From the NCBI GenBank assembly GCA_044772875.1, contig CP173058.1, positions 806,001-870,000 of the forward strand: a stretch of DNA of 64,000 bases, written 5' to 3'. The translations under genes were made by a program, and so were the position numbers. The notes under the pieces were generated by a model. It was given only the letters and a program-made list of their open reading frames with translations. It did no database searches and had not been told where the DNA came from. Of the stretch, positions 26,474 to 35,363 are shown one piece after another (position 1 is the stretch's first letter; each line of letters starts with the position of its first letter). This DNA comes from Morganella morganii_D (GTDB lineage Bacteria; Pseudomonadota; Gammaproteobacteria; Enterobacterales; Enterobacteriaceae).

Positions 26474-27373
26474 TCAGAACATTTTTTTAGACCAGCCGAG
26501 TTTTGTGCTTAACGTATTGAAATAGTTGTAGTCAATCGGGTGTATAAGATCGAGCGTTTTACTGCTTCGTTTGATCCTGACCACATCCCCTTCCTGTATC
26601 GGCAGCGCTATCTGGCTGTCACAACTGACTTCATAATCAATATTGGTCTGCGGGAATTTCAGAGTAATGGTACTGTGACTGCTGATCACCAGCGGCCGTG
26701 AGGAGAGGGTATGCGGGAACATCGGCACAAGGGCGATAGCATCAAGATTCGGCGTCAGAATCGGCCCGCCCGCTGAAAGTGAATAGGCGGTGGAGCCGGT
26801 CGGGGTGGTGATGATCAGGCCGTCAGAACGCTGGGAAAATGCAAAGCGCTCATCAATATAGACTTCGAAATCAATCATATGTGCGACTTTTCCGGGGTGC
26901 AGTACCACTTCATTGAGTGCGGTGCTGCGACGCAGTTTGCCGTTGGGGCTGAGCACCCCGGCATCCAGCAGAAACCGTTTTTCGACGTGATATTCACCGG
27001 TCAGCACGCGGTCGAGCTGCTGTAAAGCATTATCCGGCGCGAGATCAGTCAGAAAACCGAGATTTCCCCGGTTCACGCCGATCACATCCGCACCATAACG
27101 GGAGAGCACACGGGCTGCACCCAGCATATTGCCGTCCCCGCCGATTACAATCACCAGATCGGCCTGCTGCCCGATATCCGGCAGCGTGCCGGTGACCGCA
27201 CCGGCCAGCCGCATCTCAGCGGCAACATCACTTTCCACAATCACACGCAGGCCTTTTTTCAGCAGCCAGTGATAAAGCTGTTCGTGTGTTGCCAGCGCTT
27301 CAGGATGGCGCGGATGGCCGACAATTCCGATACAGCGGAACGATTTGTTTTTTGCGGTATTGTCCGTCAGCAT
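26474..27373 (-). CDS. nadK: NAD kinase
   Basis: A 299-residue NAD kinase. GGDGNMLGAARVLSRYG contains the GGDGN motif, followed by GVNRGNLGFLTDL and TPTGSTAYSLSAGGP, all diagnostic. It phosphorylates NAD to NADP in the cytosol. The ATG at 27373 is preceded by GTGAGG and gives a length close to the 292 residues of E. coli; in-frame ATGs further upstream are less likely. It is divergent from grpE, the same gene pair as in E. coli. Confidence 0.96.
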   Translation of the reverse strand: MLTDNTAKNKSFRCIGIVGHPRHPEALATHEQLYHWLLKKGLRVIVESDVAAEMRLAGAVTGTLPDIGQQADLVIVIGGDGNMLGAARVLSRYGADVIGVNRGNLGFLTDLAPDNALQQLDRVLTGEYHVEKRFLLDAGVLSPNGKLRRSTALNEVVLHPGKVAHMIDFEVYIDERFAFSQRSDGLIITTPTGSTAYSLSAGGPILTPNLDAIALVPMFPHTLSSRPLVISSHSTITLKFPQTNIDYEVSCDSQIALPIQEGDVVRIKRSSKTLDLIHPIDYNYFNTLSTKLGWSKKMF

Positions 27374-27404
27374 GTGCGTTTTAGCCTCACTTAATCGCCA
27401 TTCC

Positions 27405-27430
27405 CTTGAATCTCTGAGTTTGATCCCCAT
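27405..27430 (+). promoter_or_regulatory. Sigma-32 heat-shock promoter of grpE
   Basis: CTTGAA (27405-27410) and CCCCAT (27425-27430) are separated by 14 bases, an excellent match to the sigma-32 consensus (CTTGAAA, 13-15 bases, CCCCAT). It lies 43 bases before the grpE ATG. Confidence 0.85.
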
Positions 27431-27473
27431 AATAAACAAGAATCAGGATTATTGCGAAATACGCGGAGATTTT

Positions 27474-28052
27474 ATGAGTAGTCACGAACAAAAAACGCAC
27501 GAAGAACCTGTTGCAGACGCAGCGGAGACCCTGAATACGGCAGCGGAACAGCCGGAAGCTGAGCAGGCGGATGCCGCGGCAGCGGCGCAGGTCCGTATCG
27601 CGGAACTGGAGCATGAACTGGAAGAGTCCCGGAAAACGGAACGTGAGGCCATGCTGCGCGCCAAAGCGGAGATTGAAAACAACCGCCGCCGTATGGAACA
27701 GGATGTTGAAAAGGCCCATAAGTTTGCATTAGAACGTTTTTCTAATGAATTATTACCTGTGATTGATAATCTGGAGCGCGCACTGAGTGCGGTGAACCCG
27801 GAAGATGAAGCACAGAAAAGCATGCTGGAAGGGCTGGAATTGACACTGAAATCCTTCCTGGATGCAGTGAAAAAATTCGGTATTGAAGTGGTTGAAGAAA
27901 CAAAAGTGCCGTTCAGTCCCGATGTGCATCAGGCCATCAGTATGGTGGATGCTGCGGATCATGAGTCCAACCATGTTGTGACTGTGATGCAGAAAGGCTA
28001 TACCTTGAACGGCCGCCTGTTGCGTCCGGCGATGGTGATGGTTTCCAAATAA
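27474..28052 (+). CDS. grpE: GrpE nucleotide exchange factor
   Basis: A 192-residue GrpE. An acidic Glu/Ala-rich N-terminal region leads into a long coiled-coil helix (RKTEREAMLRAKAEIENNRR), then the core with ERFSNELLPVIDNLERAL and the C-terminal beta-domain ending KGYTLNGRLLRPAMVMV. It releases ADP from DnaK. The ATG at 27474 follows GCGGAG and gives the expected length. A sigma-32 promoter lies just upstream and a terminator just downstream, so it is a single heat-shock unit. Confidence 0.97.
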   Translation: MSSHEQKTHEEPVADAAETLNTAAEQPEAEQADAAAAAQVRIAELEHELEESRKTEREAMLRAKAEIENNRRRMEQDVEKAHKFALERFSNELLPVIDNLERALSAVNPEDEAQKSMLEGLELTLKSFLDAVKKFGIEVVEETKVPFSPDVHQAISMVDAADHESNHVVTVMQKGYTLNGRLLRPAMVMVSK

Positions 28053-28072
28053 GGATTTTCATCCGCAACGGA

Positions 28073-28097
28073 ATGCCGCCGCAAGGGCGGCATTTTT
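28073..28097 (+). terminator. grpE terminator
   Basis: ATGCCGCC and GGCGGCAT arms around a five-base loop, then TTTTT. Confidence 0.88.
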
Positions 28098-28106
28098 GTA
28101 TCTGTG

Positions 28107-28805
28107 CTATGCGCCGTGCTGAAGCTCCGCCGGGATCACCGGCTGCCAGTCGATTGGCGTCTGACCGTGCTCTGTCAGTATCGCATTGGTTTTTGAAAAG
28201 TGGCCGCAGCCCAGAAAGCCCCGGTGCGCGGACAGCGGAGACGGGTGTGGTGCTTTCAGTATCACATGCTTTTGCTGATCAATGTATTGCCCTTTCCGCT
28301 GGGCATGTGCGCCCCAGAGCAGGAAAATGACGCCTTCGCAATGTATATTTACGGCCGCAATTACATTATCGGTAAAGGTTTCCCAGCCCAGTTTAGCATG
28401 AGAATGAGCCTGGCCGCGCTCAACAGTCAGCACGGTATTAAGCAGTAATACCCCCTGTTTCGCCCAGCTGACGAGGCAACCGTGATTTGGCCGCGTAAAC
28501 CCCGGGATATCCGCTTCCAGTTCCTTATACATATTAACGAGCGACGGCGGCGGCTGAATGCCCGGCAAAACAGAGAAAGAGAGGCCGTGTGCCTGATTCG
28601 GCCCGTGATACGGATCCTGTCCCAGAATCACCACCCGTACATCAGACAGCTCTGTATAGCGGAATGCGTTAAAGACATCTTTTTGTGGCGGGTAAATGGT
28701 CTTACCAATTTCTCGTTCATGGGCGACAGCACGCAGAGTTTCAATGAAATAGGGCCGGGTTTTCTCATGGCCGATGACATCATGCCAGGTCAGTGGTGCA
28801 GACAT
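28107..28805 (-). CDS. ung: Uracil-DNA glycosylase
   Basis: A 232-residue family 1 uracil-DNA glycosylase. GQDPYHGPNQAHG contains the catalytic Asp, and HPSPLSAHRGFLGCGHF contains the catalytic His loop. It removes uracil from DNA to start base excision repair. The ATG at 28805 (MSAPLTWHDVIG) is chosen because AAGGATAACG lies just upstream and homologues begin at the same LTWHDV. It converges with grpE across a terminator. Confidence 0.97.
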   Translation of the reverse strand: MSAPLTWHDVIGHEKTRPYFIETLRAVAHEREIGKTIYPPQKDVFNAFRYTELSDVRVVILGQDPYHGPNQAHGLSFSVLPGIQPPPSLVNMYKELEADIPGFTRPNHGCLVSWAKQGVLLLNTVLTVERGQAHSHAKLGWETFTDNVIAAVNIHCEGVIFLLWGAHAQRKGQYIDQQKHVILKAPHPSPLSAHRGFLGCGHFSKTNAILTEHGQTPIDWQPVIPAELQHGA

Positions 28806-29026
28806 CGTGTCGTTATCCTTCATTTATACAAGAGTTACATTCAGCTTACCTGAGTTATCCGTTGTTAGGAAACAAGAAGAGTTTTTTTTGCGGACCGGGT
28901 TCTGATAGCGGCGGAGTCAGGAAGAAAACAGCTGATTTTTTACAAAAAAACCTGAAAACAGCAAAAATGAATTTTTGATTTAAAACAGTCTTTTATCACG
29001 GAGCTTGAAAATTGATATGATTTTTA

Positions 29027-29070
29027 TTGATATATATCAAAGAATCTCCCCTGTATTCTTGGTATATAAG
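29027..29070 (+). promoter_or_regulatory. FNR-activated (class II) promoter of grcA
   Basis: TTGATATATATCAA (29027-29040) is a perfect FNR palindrome. TATATA at 29063-29068 gives a predicted start near 29075, which places the FNR centre close to -41.5, as in class II activation. A degenerate half-site lies just upstream at about 29011. E. coli grcA (yfiD) is likewise FNR-activated. Confidence 0.85.
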
Positions 29071-29149
29071 ATACAGAGACATTGGTTAGACCAATATTCC
29101 AAGTTAAATGACAATCAATAAATTGATATCGAATCACCCGGAGGTCATC

Positions 29150-29533
29150 ATGGTTACTGGTATTCAAATTACTAAATCCGAAAACGCTGCACTGGTTAAC
29201 TCTTTCTGGCTGCTGGATGACAGCAAAGACGAAGTACGCTGCATCTGTGCAAAAGAACAATATGCAGACGGTGATGTTGTTTCCCGTGCCGCATTAGGTC
29301 CTTTCGAGTACCGCGAAGTGAATTTACAGGTTCAGCCTGCCGTCCGTGTTGAAGGTGGTCAGCACCTGAACGTTAACGTTCTGCGTCGTGAAACTCTGGA
29401 AGATGCAGTTAACCATCCGGAAAAATACCCGCAGTTAACTATCCGTGTTTCCGGTTATGCAGTGCGTTTCAACTCACTGACACCTGAACAGCAGCGCGAT
29501 GTTATTGCCCGTACTTTTACTGCCAGCCTGTAA
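29150..29533 (+). CDS. grcA: Autonomous glycyl radical cofactor GrcA
   Basis: A 127-residue protein, the same length as E. coli GrcA (YfiD). The C-terminal half, EGGQHLNVNVLRRETLEDAV through RVSGYAVRFNSLTPEQQRDV, is almost identical and carries the glycyl-radical RVSGYAV motif. It replaces the oxygen-damaged C-terminal part of pyruvate formate-lyase. The ATG at 29150 follows GGAGG; an in-frame ATG at 29108 is ruled out by length. A perfect FNR site upstream fits induction at low oxygen. Confidence 0.97.
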   Translation: MVTGIQITKSENAALVNSFWLLDDSKDEVRCICAKEQYADGDVVSRAALGPFEYREVNLQVQPAVRVEGGQHLNVNVLRRETLEDAVNHPEKYPQLTIRVSGYAVRFNSLTPEQQRDVIARTFTASL

Positions 29534-29560
29534 TCGTTCCGGTAACAGTCTTTGTTCCGA

Positions 29561-29585
29561 AAACCACGCTCCGGCGTGGTTTTTT
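29561..29585 (+). terminator. grcA terminator
   Basis: AACCACGC and GCGTGGTT arms around a four-base loop, followed by T5. Confidence 0.88.
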
Positions 29586-29690
29586 ATACCCGGCTGATAA
29601 AAATCACGTAACTTACTGATGAAAAATGATATTGTTGCGGATTGATGAATAGCGTTAAGTGAAGCCTTCAGTGTTTAAGGAGGCGTACTT

Positions 29691-30512
29691 ATGTTGATCG
29701 AACACTATTTTTCACAGTTACTGGCTTTCTCATCCACGCCGGATTGTCAGACACTTTTGCAGCGGCAGCATGTAACTGCAGCGGATTTATTGCTGCCGGC
29801 ACCTGCCGGAATCCGGCAGGATGGTTTTCCCGATGATATTACACTGGCCCGGCTGTGTTTTGACAGCTATCACCCCGGCCGCCGTAGTATAGCCGGCGTC
29901 AGCCGTTCCGATGCTCAGACACTGGCCTCCCTCTCGCTGACGGAAGAACAGCTGAGCAGCCCGTCAGGCCTGCAAAGTATGATTTATCATTACCGCGATA
30001 CCAGTATTCTGGCGTTTGCGGGCAGCAATGATATGGCGGATATGATGACCAATATCCGCCAGGGGCAGGGATTACCGGCACGACAGTATCAGGAGGCGGT
30101 GTCACTGGCGGCACATCTGCTGTCGCAGTCAGTCTGTCCGTGGTTGTTTGCCGGGCACTCTCTCGGGGGCGGGCTGGCTTCATTTTGTGCGGTGGTGCTG
30201 CAGCAGCCGGCGGTGGTATTCAATGCCGCGGGGCTGGCGGAAAACACCCTGGCGGAAGAGGGGGTTTCTCTGATGACTGCCCGCGAGCGCGGAGCAGAAC
30301 TTATCCGTCATTATGTAGTGGAACATGACTGGCTCACCCATATCCAGGACGGGCTGGATATCCCGAAAGCACTGGGGCAGCGGATAGCGCTGGATTATTA
30401 TCCGCCGCAGCATGTGCATTCTGTTTTACAGAAACTGGTTCTCGGCGTGAAGGCGCATACACTGTCGCAGGTGGTTACTGCGATGGAACAGATGGATGAA
30501 ACCCGGGAGTAA
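29691..30512 (+). CDS. Lipase-like alpha/beta hydrolase
   Basis: A 273-residue protein without signal peptide. LFAGHSLGGGLASFCAVVLQ holds the lipase nucleophile elbow G-H-S-L-G. VEHDWLTHIQD could supply the Asp, and YYPPQHVHSV the His of the triad. A preceding LAFAGSNDMADMMTNIR matches the oxyanion region of class 3 lipases. It probably acts on lipid or ester in the cytosol, or is exported by a route not visible here. It has its own AAGGAGG site and terminator and no functional neighbours. Confidence 0.7.
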   Translation: MLIEHYFSQLLAFSSTPDCQTLLQRQHVTAADLLLPAPAGIRQDGFPDDITLARLCFDSYHPGRRSIAGVSRSDAQTLASLSLTEEQLSSPSGLQSMIYHYRDTSILAFAGSNDMADMMTNIRQGQGLPARQYQEAVSLAAHLLSQSVCPWLFAGHSLGGGLASFCAVVLQQPAVVFNAAGLAENTLAEEGVSLMTARERGAELIRHYVVEHDWLTHIQDGLDIPKALGQRIALDYYPPQHVHSVLQKLVLGVKAHTLSQVVTAMEQMDETRE

Positions 30513-30516
30513 GCAT

Positions 30517-30549
30517 AAAAAAACGGACTGTCACAGTCCGTTTTTTTTT
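30517..30549. terminator. Bidirectional terminator between lipase gene and srmB
   Basis: AACGGACTG and CAGTCCGTT arms with a three-base loop, flanked by A7 and T9, working for both convergent genes. Confidence 0.92.
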
Positions 30550-30570
30550 ATCAGAGAAAAGGAATTCCGC

Positions 30571-31917
30571 TTATTCCTGTGGTTCACCGGTCGCAGGAGT
30601 TTGTCCCGCGTGATCTGCGCCTGGCTTGCGTCGTTTTCCGATGTTTTTACTGACGCGGTGACGGATTTTGGTTTTTTTCTTCTTTTCAGTTTCAGCTGCT
30701 TTTTGATCTTTGCGTCTGGCGAGCACTTTTTTCGATGGCTTGTGCGTCGCTTTCTCCGATGGCGCACGGGTTTTCGGCCGTAACTCATCAATCACCCGCA
30801 TTTTGACCGGCTCTTCAATATAACGGATGATTTTACCGAGCAGCGGCTGGTCATGGGATTCCACCAGCGAAATGGCCACCCCTTTGCGTCCGGCACGGGC
30901 AGTGCGGCCGATACGGTGGAGATAAACATCCGCTGTACGCGGCAGATCAAAGTTAAATACGTGGCTGATATCTTCGATGTCGATCCCGCGTGAGGCAACA
31001 TCGGTGGCGATAAGCACAGTGGCACGGCCGTCGGTCATACGGCTGATGGCTTCATTGCGTTTCGCCTGGACCATTTCGCCTTCGAGATAGCAGGAGACAA
31101 TATCCTGTGTGTGCAGCCAGTCAGACAGTTCCCGTACGCGCTCACGTTTGCGGACAAATACCACGGATTTGGTGACATCCGGTTGTTTCAGCAGATGTGC
31201 GAGCAGCGCTTTCTTGTGATCCAGGTCATCAGCACGCAGATAGAACTGCTGGATTTTTTTCCGTTCGCGGCGTGACGGATCGGCTTCGATCTCAACCGGC
31301 TCGTTCAGAATCCGTTTGGCGAAGTCGCGGATAGCCCGGCCTTCGAGTGTGGCGGAGAACAGCATGGTTTGTGTGCGCCAGCGGGTTTCACCGGCAATGG
31401 TTTCGATATCGTTGGCAAAGCCCATGTCCAGCATACGGTCGGCTTCGTCAAGGATCAGGATCTCAACCGCGCGGCAGTCAAAGTTTTCTTCTTTTATATA
31501 TTGCAGCAGACGCCCGGTAGTGGCGACAACAATATCCTGGTTCTCACTGAACACTTCGGCGTGGTTCATATAGGCCACACCGCCGGTGATAGTGGCGACA
31601 TCGTGATGTGTGAACTGACAGAATTCTCTGGCCTGATCCGCCACCTGCATAGCCAGTTCGCGGGTAGGCGTCAGGATAAGCACACGCGGCGGCCCGGATT
31701 TTTTGCGCGGGAAGTCAGACAGGTGCTGAATGGCCGGCAGCAGATACGCGGCGGTTTTGCCGGTGCCGGTCGGGGCTGAACCCAGAATATCACGATTATC
31801 AAGCGCGGCCGGAATAGTGGCTTCCTGGATGGCAGTCGGGCGCTCATAGCCCTTGGCATCCAGTGCACGGATCAGTTCATCGTTCAGTTCGAGTTCAGAA
31901 AAAGTAGTTGCAGTCAT
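30571..31917 (-). CDS. srmB: ATP-dependent RNA helicase SrmB
   Basis: A 448-residue DEAD-box helicase. The Q motif region is FSELELNDELIRALDAKGYE; motif I APTGTGKTAAY; PTRELAMQ; DEAD as ILDEADRMLDMGF; SAT as LFSATLEGRA; and motif VI HRIGRTARAG. A Lys/Arg-rich tail follows the helicase core, as in SrmB. It assists assembly of the 50S ribosomal subunit. Its divergent neighbour is trmN6, the same arrangement as in E. coli. Confidence 0.95.
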   Translation of the reverse strand: MTATTFSELELNDELIRALDAKGYERPTAIQEATIPAALDNRDILGSAPTGTGKTAAYLLPAIQHLSDFPRKKSGPPRVLILTPTRELAMQVADQAREFCQFTHHDVATITGGVAYMNHAEVFSENQDIVVATTGRLLQYIKEENFDCRAVEILILDEADRMLDMGFANDIETIAGETRWRTQTMLFSATLEGRAIRDFAKRILNEPVEIEADPSRRERKKIQQFYLRADDLDHKKALLAHLLKQPDVTKSVVFVRKRERVRELSDWLHTQDIVSCYLEGEMVQAKRNEAISRMTDGRATVLIATDVASRGIDIEDISHVFNFDLPRTADVYLHRIGRTARAGRKGVAISLVESHDQPLLGKIIRYIEEPVKMRVIDELRPKTRAPSEKATHKPSKKVLARRKDQKAAETEKKKKTKIRHRVSKNIGKRRKPGADHAGQTPATGEPQE

Positions 31918-32067
31918 TATATACCTCTGTTTGGACCGCTGATTATAAACGGCTTGGACAGGATCTTCATCAAAAATAGTTGTCAGCGTGCAGGACTTTC
32001 TTCTGCGGGCAGAAGTCCGTATCCTGTCGCCGGGTTTTCTTTATTTTAACAGACAAACAGTTCAGTG

Positions 32068-32811
32068 ATGATGACAAACGAAAAACAGCCGCTGCGCCGC
32101 CGTGGTTTTGCATGTAAACAATTTTTTGTGGCTCATGACCGCTGTGCCATGAAAGTCGGCACTGACGGGGTGCTGCTGGGCAGCTGGGCACTGTGCGAAA
32201 ATGCCCGCCATATTCTGGATATCGGCACCGGCAGCGGGCTGGTGGCGCTGATGCTGGCACAGCGTTCGCTGCCGGATACCCGGATTGATGCCGTGGATAT
32301 TGACGCTGACGCAGCGGTTCAGGCAGCGGAAAATTTTCAGGCATCGCCGTGGGGAGAACGGATGCAGGTGTTTCATCAGGATATCGGTGAGTTTATCCGT
32401 ACCTGTCCGCAAGCCCGTTATGATCTCATCGTCAGTAATCCGCCTTATTTTGCCCCGGCGGTCGCCTGCCGTGACAGCGCACGGGAAACTGCCCGTTACA
32501 CCACGTCCCTGGATCATCCGCAGCTGCTGCGGCATGCGTCGCAGCTTATCACTCCGGACGGCCTGCTTTGTGTGGTGCTGCCGTACTCTGCCGGACAGGA
32601 TTTCATCGCTGCCGCCGCTGAACTGAACTGGTTTTTGCACTCGCAGATCGCCGTGTCAGATAAACCGGGTACCTCTTTTCACCGTACATTAATCGCCTTA
32701 TCCCGGTATCCGGTCAGTGAGCAGCACAGAACGATGAGTATCAAAACGGAAGAAGGCAGTTACAGTACTGATTTTAAATCATTTATTGCCAGTTTTTATC
32801 TGAAATACTGA
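32068..32811 (+). CDS. trmN6: tRNA1(Val) (adenine37-N6)-methyltransferase
   Basis: A 247-residue class I methyltransferase of the YfiC type. SAM-binding motif LDIGTGSGLVALML and the catalytic NPPY in DLIVSNPPYFAPAV are present, and KQFFVAHDRCAMKVGTDGVL is typical of TrmN6. It methylates A37 of tRNA1-Val. Tandem ATGs at 32068 and 32071, with a GTG just before, make the exact start uncertain. In E. coli nadB follows on the far side; here rpoE is next. Confidence 0.94.
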   Translation: MMTNEKQPLRRRGFACKQFFVAHDRCAMKVGTDGVLLGSWALCENARHILDIGTGSGLVALMLAQRSLPDTRIDAVDIDADAAVQAAENFQASPWGERMQVFHQDIGEFIRTCPQARYDLIVSNPPYFAPAVACRDSARETARYTTSLDHPQLLRHASQLITPDGLLCVVLPYSAGQDFIAAAAELNWFLHSQIAVSDKPGTSFHRTLIALSRYPVSEQHRTMSIKTEEGSYSTDFKSFIASFYLKY

Positions 32812-33010
32812 ATAGCACCGCTATGATAGAGGTGACGGTACTTTTTTCAGCCAAAAACAGACTTTGCAGGATATTTACACTGTCCTGAGGCAATTTTCCG
32901 TGATTATCAGAGGGATTACCGGTAAAAACGTGGTAATCTGTAACGTTAATTACCGGAAAGACGGCGTGCGGATAAACACGCAGGATACATCCGAAAAACA
33001 TGTAATAAGG

Positions 33011-33047
33011 ATCACAAAAAGGATCCTTTTTTGTGATTTTTTTAAAA
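33011..33047 (+). terminator. Palindromic terminator upstream of rpoE promoter
   Basis: ATCACAAAAA, central GGATCC and TTTTTTGTGAT form a long hairpin followed by a T-run. It lies just upstream of the sigma-E promoter and would stop read-through from trmN6. Confidence 0.7.
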
Positions 33048-33054
33048 GAAAAAT

Positions 33055-33081
33055 GAACTTCGCTATTTTAGCTGACTCAAA
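33055..33081 (+). promoter_or_regulatory. Sigma-E promoter of rpoE
   Basis: GAACTT (33055-33060) and TCAAA (33077-33081) with 16 bases between them match the sigma-E consensus. It lies about 80 bases before the rpoE ATG, as expected for autoregulation. Confidence 0.85.
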
Positions 33082-33159
33082 GTATCGCTTGCTCATCATG
33101 AAGTGAAGCGAAACAGGAAAGAGAATGGTGAAGCTGAGCTTCGGGAGATAACACTGCGA

Positions 33160-33738
33160 ATGAGCGAGCAGTTAACGGATCAAATGCTGGTTGATCGGGT
33201 ACAAAAAGGGGATCAGAAAGCCTTTAATATGCTGGTGGTTCGCTATCAGCACAAAGTGGCGAGTCTGGTATCCCGTTATGTTCCGCAGAGTGATGTTCCG
33301 GATGTGGCGCAGGAATCCTTTATTAAGGCTTACCGCGCAGTCGGGTCATTTCGCGGGGACAGTGCATTTTATACCTGGTTGTACCGTATCGCAGTCAATA
33401 CAGCAAAGAATTACCTGGTTGCTCAGGGGCGCCGTCCGCCGTCCAGCGATGTGGATGCCGGAGATGCTGAGAATTTTGAATCCTCAGGAGCGTTAAAAGA
33501 AATTTCGAACCCTGAGAACTTAATGTTGTCTGAAGAATTAAGAGCGGTGGTTTTCCGCACGATCGATTCCTTACCCGAGGATTTGAAAACGGCGATTACA
33601 TTGCGTGAGCTCGATGGTCTGAGTTATGAAGAAATAGCTGAGATTATGGATTGCCCGGTCGGTACGGTTCGTTCCCGTATCTTCCGCGCACGTGAAGCCA
33701 TCGATAATAAAGTTCAGCCACTGATACAGAATCAGTGA
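33160..33738 (+). CDS. rpoE: RNA polymerase sigma-E factor
   Basis: A 192-residue ECF sigma factor. MSEQLTDQMLVDRVQKGDQK is nearly identical to E. coli RpoE. Region 2 holds YQHKVASLVSRYV and FIKAYRAVGSFRGDSAFYTW; region 4 holds LDGLSYEEIAEIMDCPVGTV. It directs the envelope stress response. The start follows CGGGAGATAA; an in-frame upstream GTG at 33103 would add 19 residues not found in homologues. It is the first gene of rpoE-rseABC. Confidence 0.97.
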   Translation: MSEQLTDQMLVDRVQKGDQKAFNMLVVRYQHKVASLVSRYVPQSDVPDVAQESFIKAYRAVGSFRGDSAFYTWLYRIAVNTAKNYLVAQGRRPPSSDVDAGDAENFESSGALKEISNPENLMLSEELRAVVFRTIDSLPEDLKTAITLRELDGLSYEEIAEIMDCPVGTVRSRIFRAREAIDNKVQPLIQNQ

Positions 33739-33767
33739 GCATTTATCACACTGAAGGGAACGTAGGC

Positions 33768-34403
33768 ATGCAAAAAGAGACACTTTCCGCACTGATGGAC
33801 GGAGAAACTCTTGACAGTGAACTGGTTACCGCACTGACACATGATACAGATCTGCAGGCAGAGTGGGCCGGTTATCACCTTATCCGTGATACAATGCGCG
33901 GCGACCTGCCGGATGTTATGCATTTCGATATTGCGTCACGGGTAGCTGAAGCACTGACGCAGGAGCCGGTTTATATCGCACCTCAGGCGATCCCTGAGTC
34001 CCAGCCTGAACCGAAAACATGGCGTGATTACGGATTTGTGGCAAAACTGCGTCCGTGGGCCAGTCAGTTAACACAAATCGGCATGGCAGCCTGTGTGTCA
34101 CTGGCCGTCATTATCGGTGTTCAGCATTATAATACCGACGGCACAGAGAGCGTGGTAAACGGTGATGCGTCCGCATTCAATACTGTGCCGTTTATGGGCA
34201 GTGCATCTCCTGTCAGCCTTGATCTGAAAAATGGCGCCGGTCTTGCTCCGCAAACCCGGTTTGATCAGGAGCGCGGTGCGCGTCTGAATGCGATTTTCCA
34301 GCAGTATGAACTGGATCGCCGTGTACACACGGATGGTCAGCCTGAAGTTAAACAGACAGCCACCCCGGAACAGGGTCGCGTGTCCTCACAACCACAGCAG
34401 TAG
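33768..34403 (+). CDS. rseA: Anti-sigma-E factor RseA
   Basis: A 211-residue single-pass inner-membrane protein. The N-terminal cytoplasmic part (KETLSALMDGETLDSELVTA, then WAGYHLIRDTMRG) binds sigma-E. A membrane segment lies around MAACVSLAVIIGV, and the rest is periplasmic, ending Gln-rich. It is cut by DegS and RseP under envelope stress. It starts 29 bases after rpoE and ends two bases before the rseB ATG. Confidence 0.94.
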   Translation: MQKETLSALMDGETLDSELVTALTHDTDLQAEWAGYHLIRDTMRGDLPDVMHFDIASRVAEALTQEPVYIAPQAIPESQPEPKTWRDYGFVAKLRPWASQLTQIGMAACVSLAVIIGVQHYNTDGTESVVNGDASAFNTVPFMGSASPVSLDLKNGAGLAPQTRFDQERGARLNAIFQQYELDRRVHTDGQPEVKQTATPEQGRVSSQPQQ

Positions 34404-34405
34404 TA

Positions 34406-35362
34406 ATGAAACGAATCTGGTTATCCGTTGCTTTTCTGACGGGCAGCCTGTTACTCGCAGTACCGGCCTCAGCACAATCACAAAGTGCTGAGGCGCTGTT
34501 GCAGAATATGGGTAACGCTTCCCGCACACTCAGCTATGAACTCTCTTTTATCACTATTTCCCCGAAAGGTATCACACCTGTCCGTTACCGGTATGCGGTT
34601 ATGGATGGTCAGCCTGTCGCCCAGATTATGCAGATGGACAGTTCCCGCCGGGAAATTGTCCAGCGTGGTCAGGAGATCAGCTACTATGAGCCGGGGCTGG
34701 ATTCATTCAGCCTGAGTGGTAATCACATTGTTGATTATCTGCCGTCGATTATTTTTGCTGACTTCAATGCCCTGAAAGCCTATTACAATTTTATTGATGT
34801 CGGACGGATCCATATAGGCGATCATCCGGGGCGGGTAGTCCGCATCACCTCCAAAGATAATTCACGTTACAATTATATTGTGGTCGCGGATGAAGAAACC
34901 GGCCTGCCGTTACAGGTGGATCTGCTGGATCAGAATAACGTCTCACTCGAGCAGTTCCGCGTGGTTTCCGCCTCCGTGAATAACAGCAGCGTGTCAGAAG
35001 CACTGAAAGCAGTACAGTCTGTGACTATGCCGCCGGTACTGGCGATCCCGCAGCCGGAAAAGATCAAATTTGACTGGGATGTGATGCGTCTGCCGAACGG
35101 ATTTAAAGAAATGACCCGCAACCGTCGTCAGGTGGGTGAGCAGGAATGGGTTGAGACCGTGATGTTCAGTGACGGCCTGTTCTCATTTTCAGTGAATGTT
35201 GCCAAAGCCGTGAAGACACCAGAAAATCAACAGACAATGCGTCAGGGTTCGCGTACGCTGTACACCATACGTAAAGGTGGTAATGAAATCACCGTTTTTG
35301 GCGAACTGCCGCCGGCAACCGCCCGGCAGATAGCAGATGGTGTGACATTCAGCGGAGGTTAA
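34406..35362 (+). CDS. rseB: Periplasmic regulator RseB
   Basis: A 318-residue periplasmic protein with a signal peptide ending ASAQS. The mature part starts with SAEALLQNMGNASRTLSYEL and shows the LolA/LppX-like fold pattern, ending with the small C-terminal domain (GGNEITVFGELPPATARQIA). It binds RseA and protects it from DegS, and is released by mislocalised LPS and outer-membrane proteins. It is the third gene of the sigma-E operon. Confidence 0.94.
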   Translation: MKRIWLSVAFLTGSLLLAVPASAQSQSAEALLQNMGNASRTLSYELSFITISPKGITPVRYRYAVMDGQPVAQIMQMDSSRREIVQRGQEISYYEPGLDSFSLSGNHIVDYLPSIIFADFNALKAYYNFIDVGRIHIGDHPGRVVRITSKDNSRYNYIVVADEETGLPLQVDLLDQNNVSLEQFRVVSASVNNSSVSEALKAVQSVTMPPVLAIPQPEKIKFDWDVMRLPNGFKEMTRNRRQVGEQEWVETVMFSDGLFSFSVNVAKAVKTPENQQTMRQGSRTLYTIRKGGNEITVFGELPPATARQIADGVTFSGG

Positions 35363-35363
35363 T

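Noticed and set aside
27482..27823. Ser/Ala/Cys-rich minus-strand frame opposite grpE
   Set aside because: It is the antisense of the Glu/Ala-rich GrpE coiled coil and has no independent support.
33053..33160. Short upstream frames before rpoE as an RseD-like leader peptide
   Set aside because: The ATG frame at 33053 overlaps the sigma-E promoter itself and would not be transcribed from it; the GTG frame at 33103 is simply in frame with rpoE.
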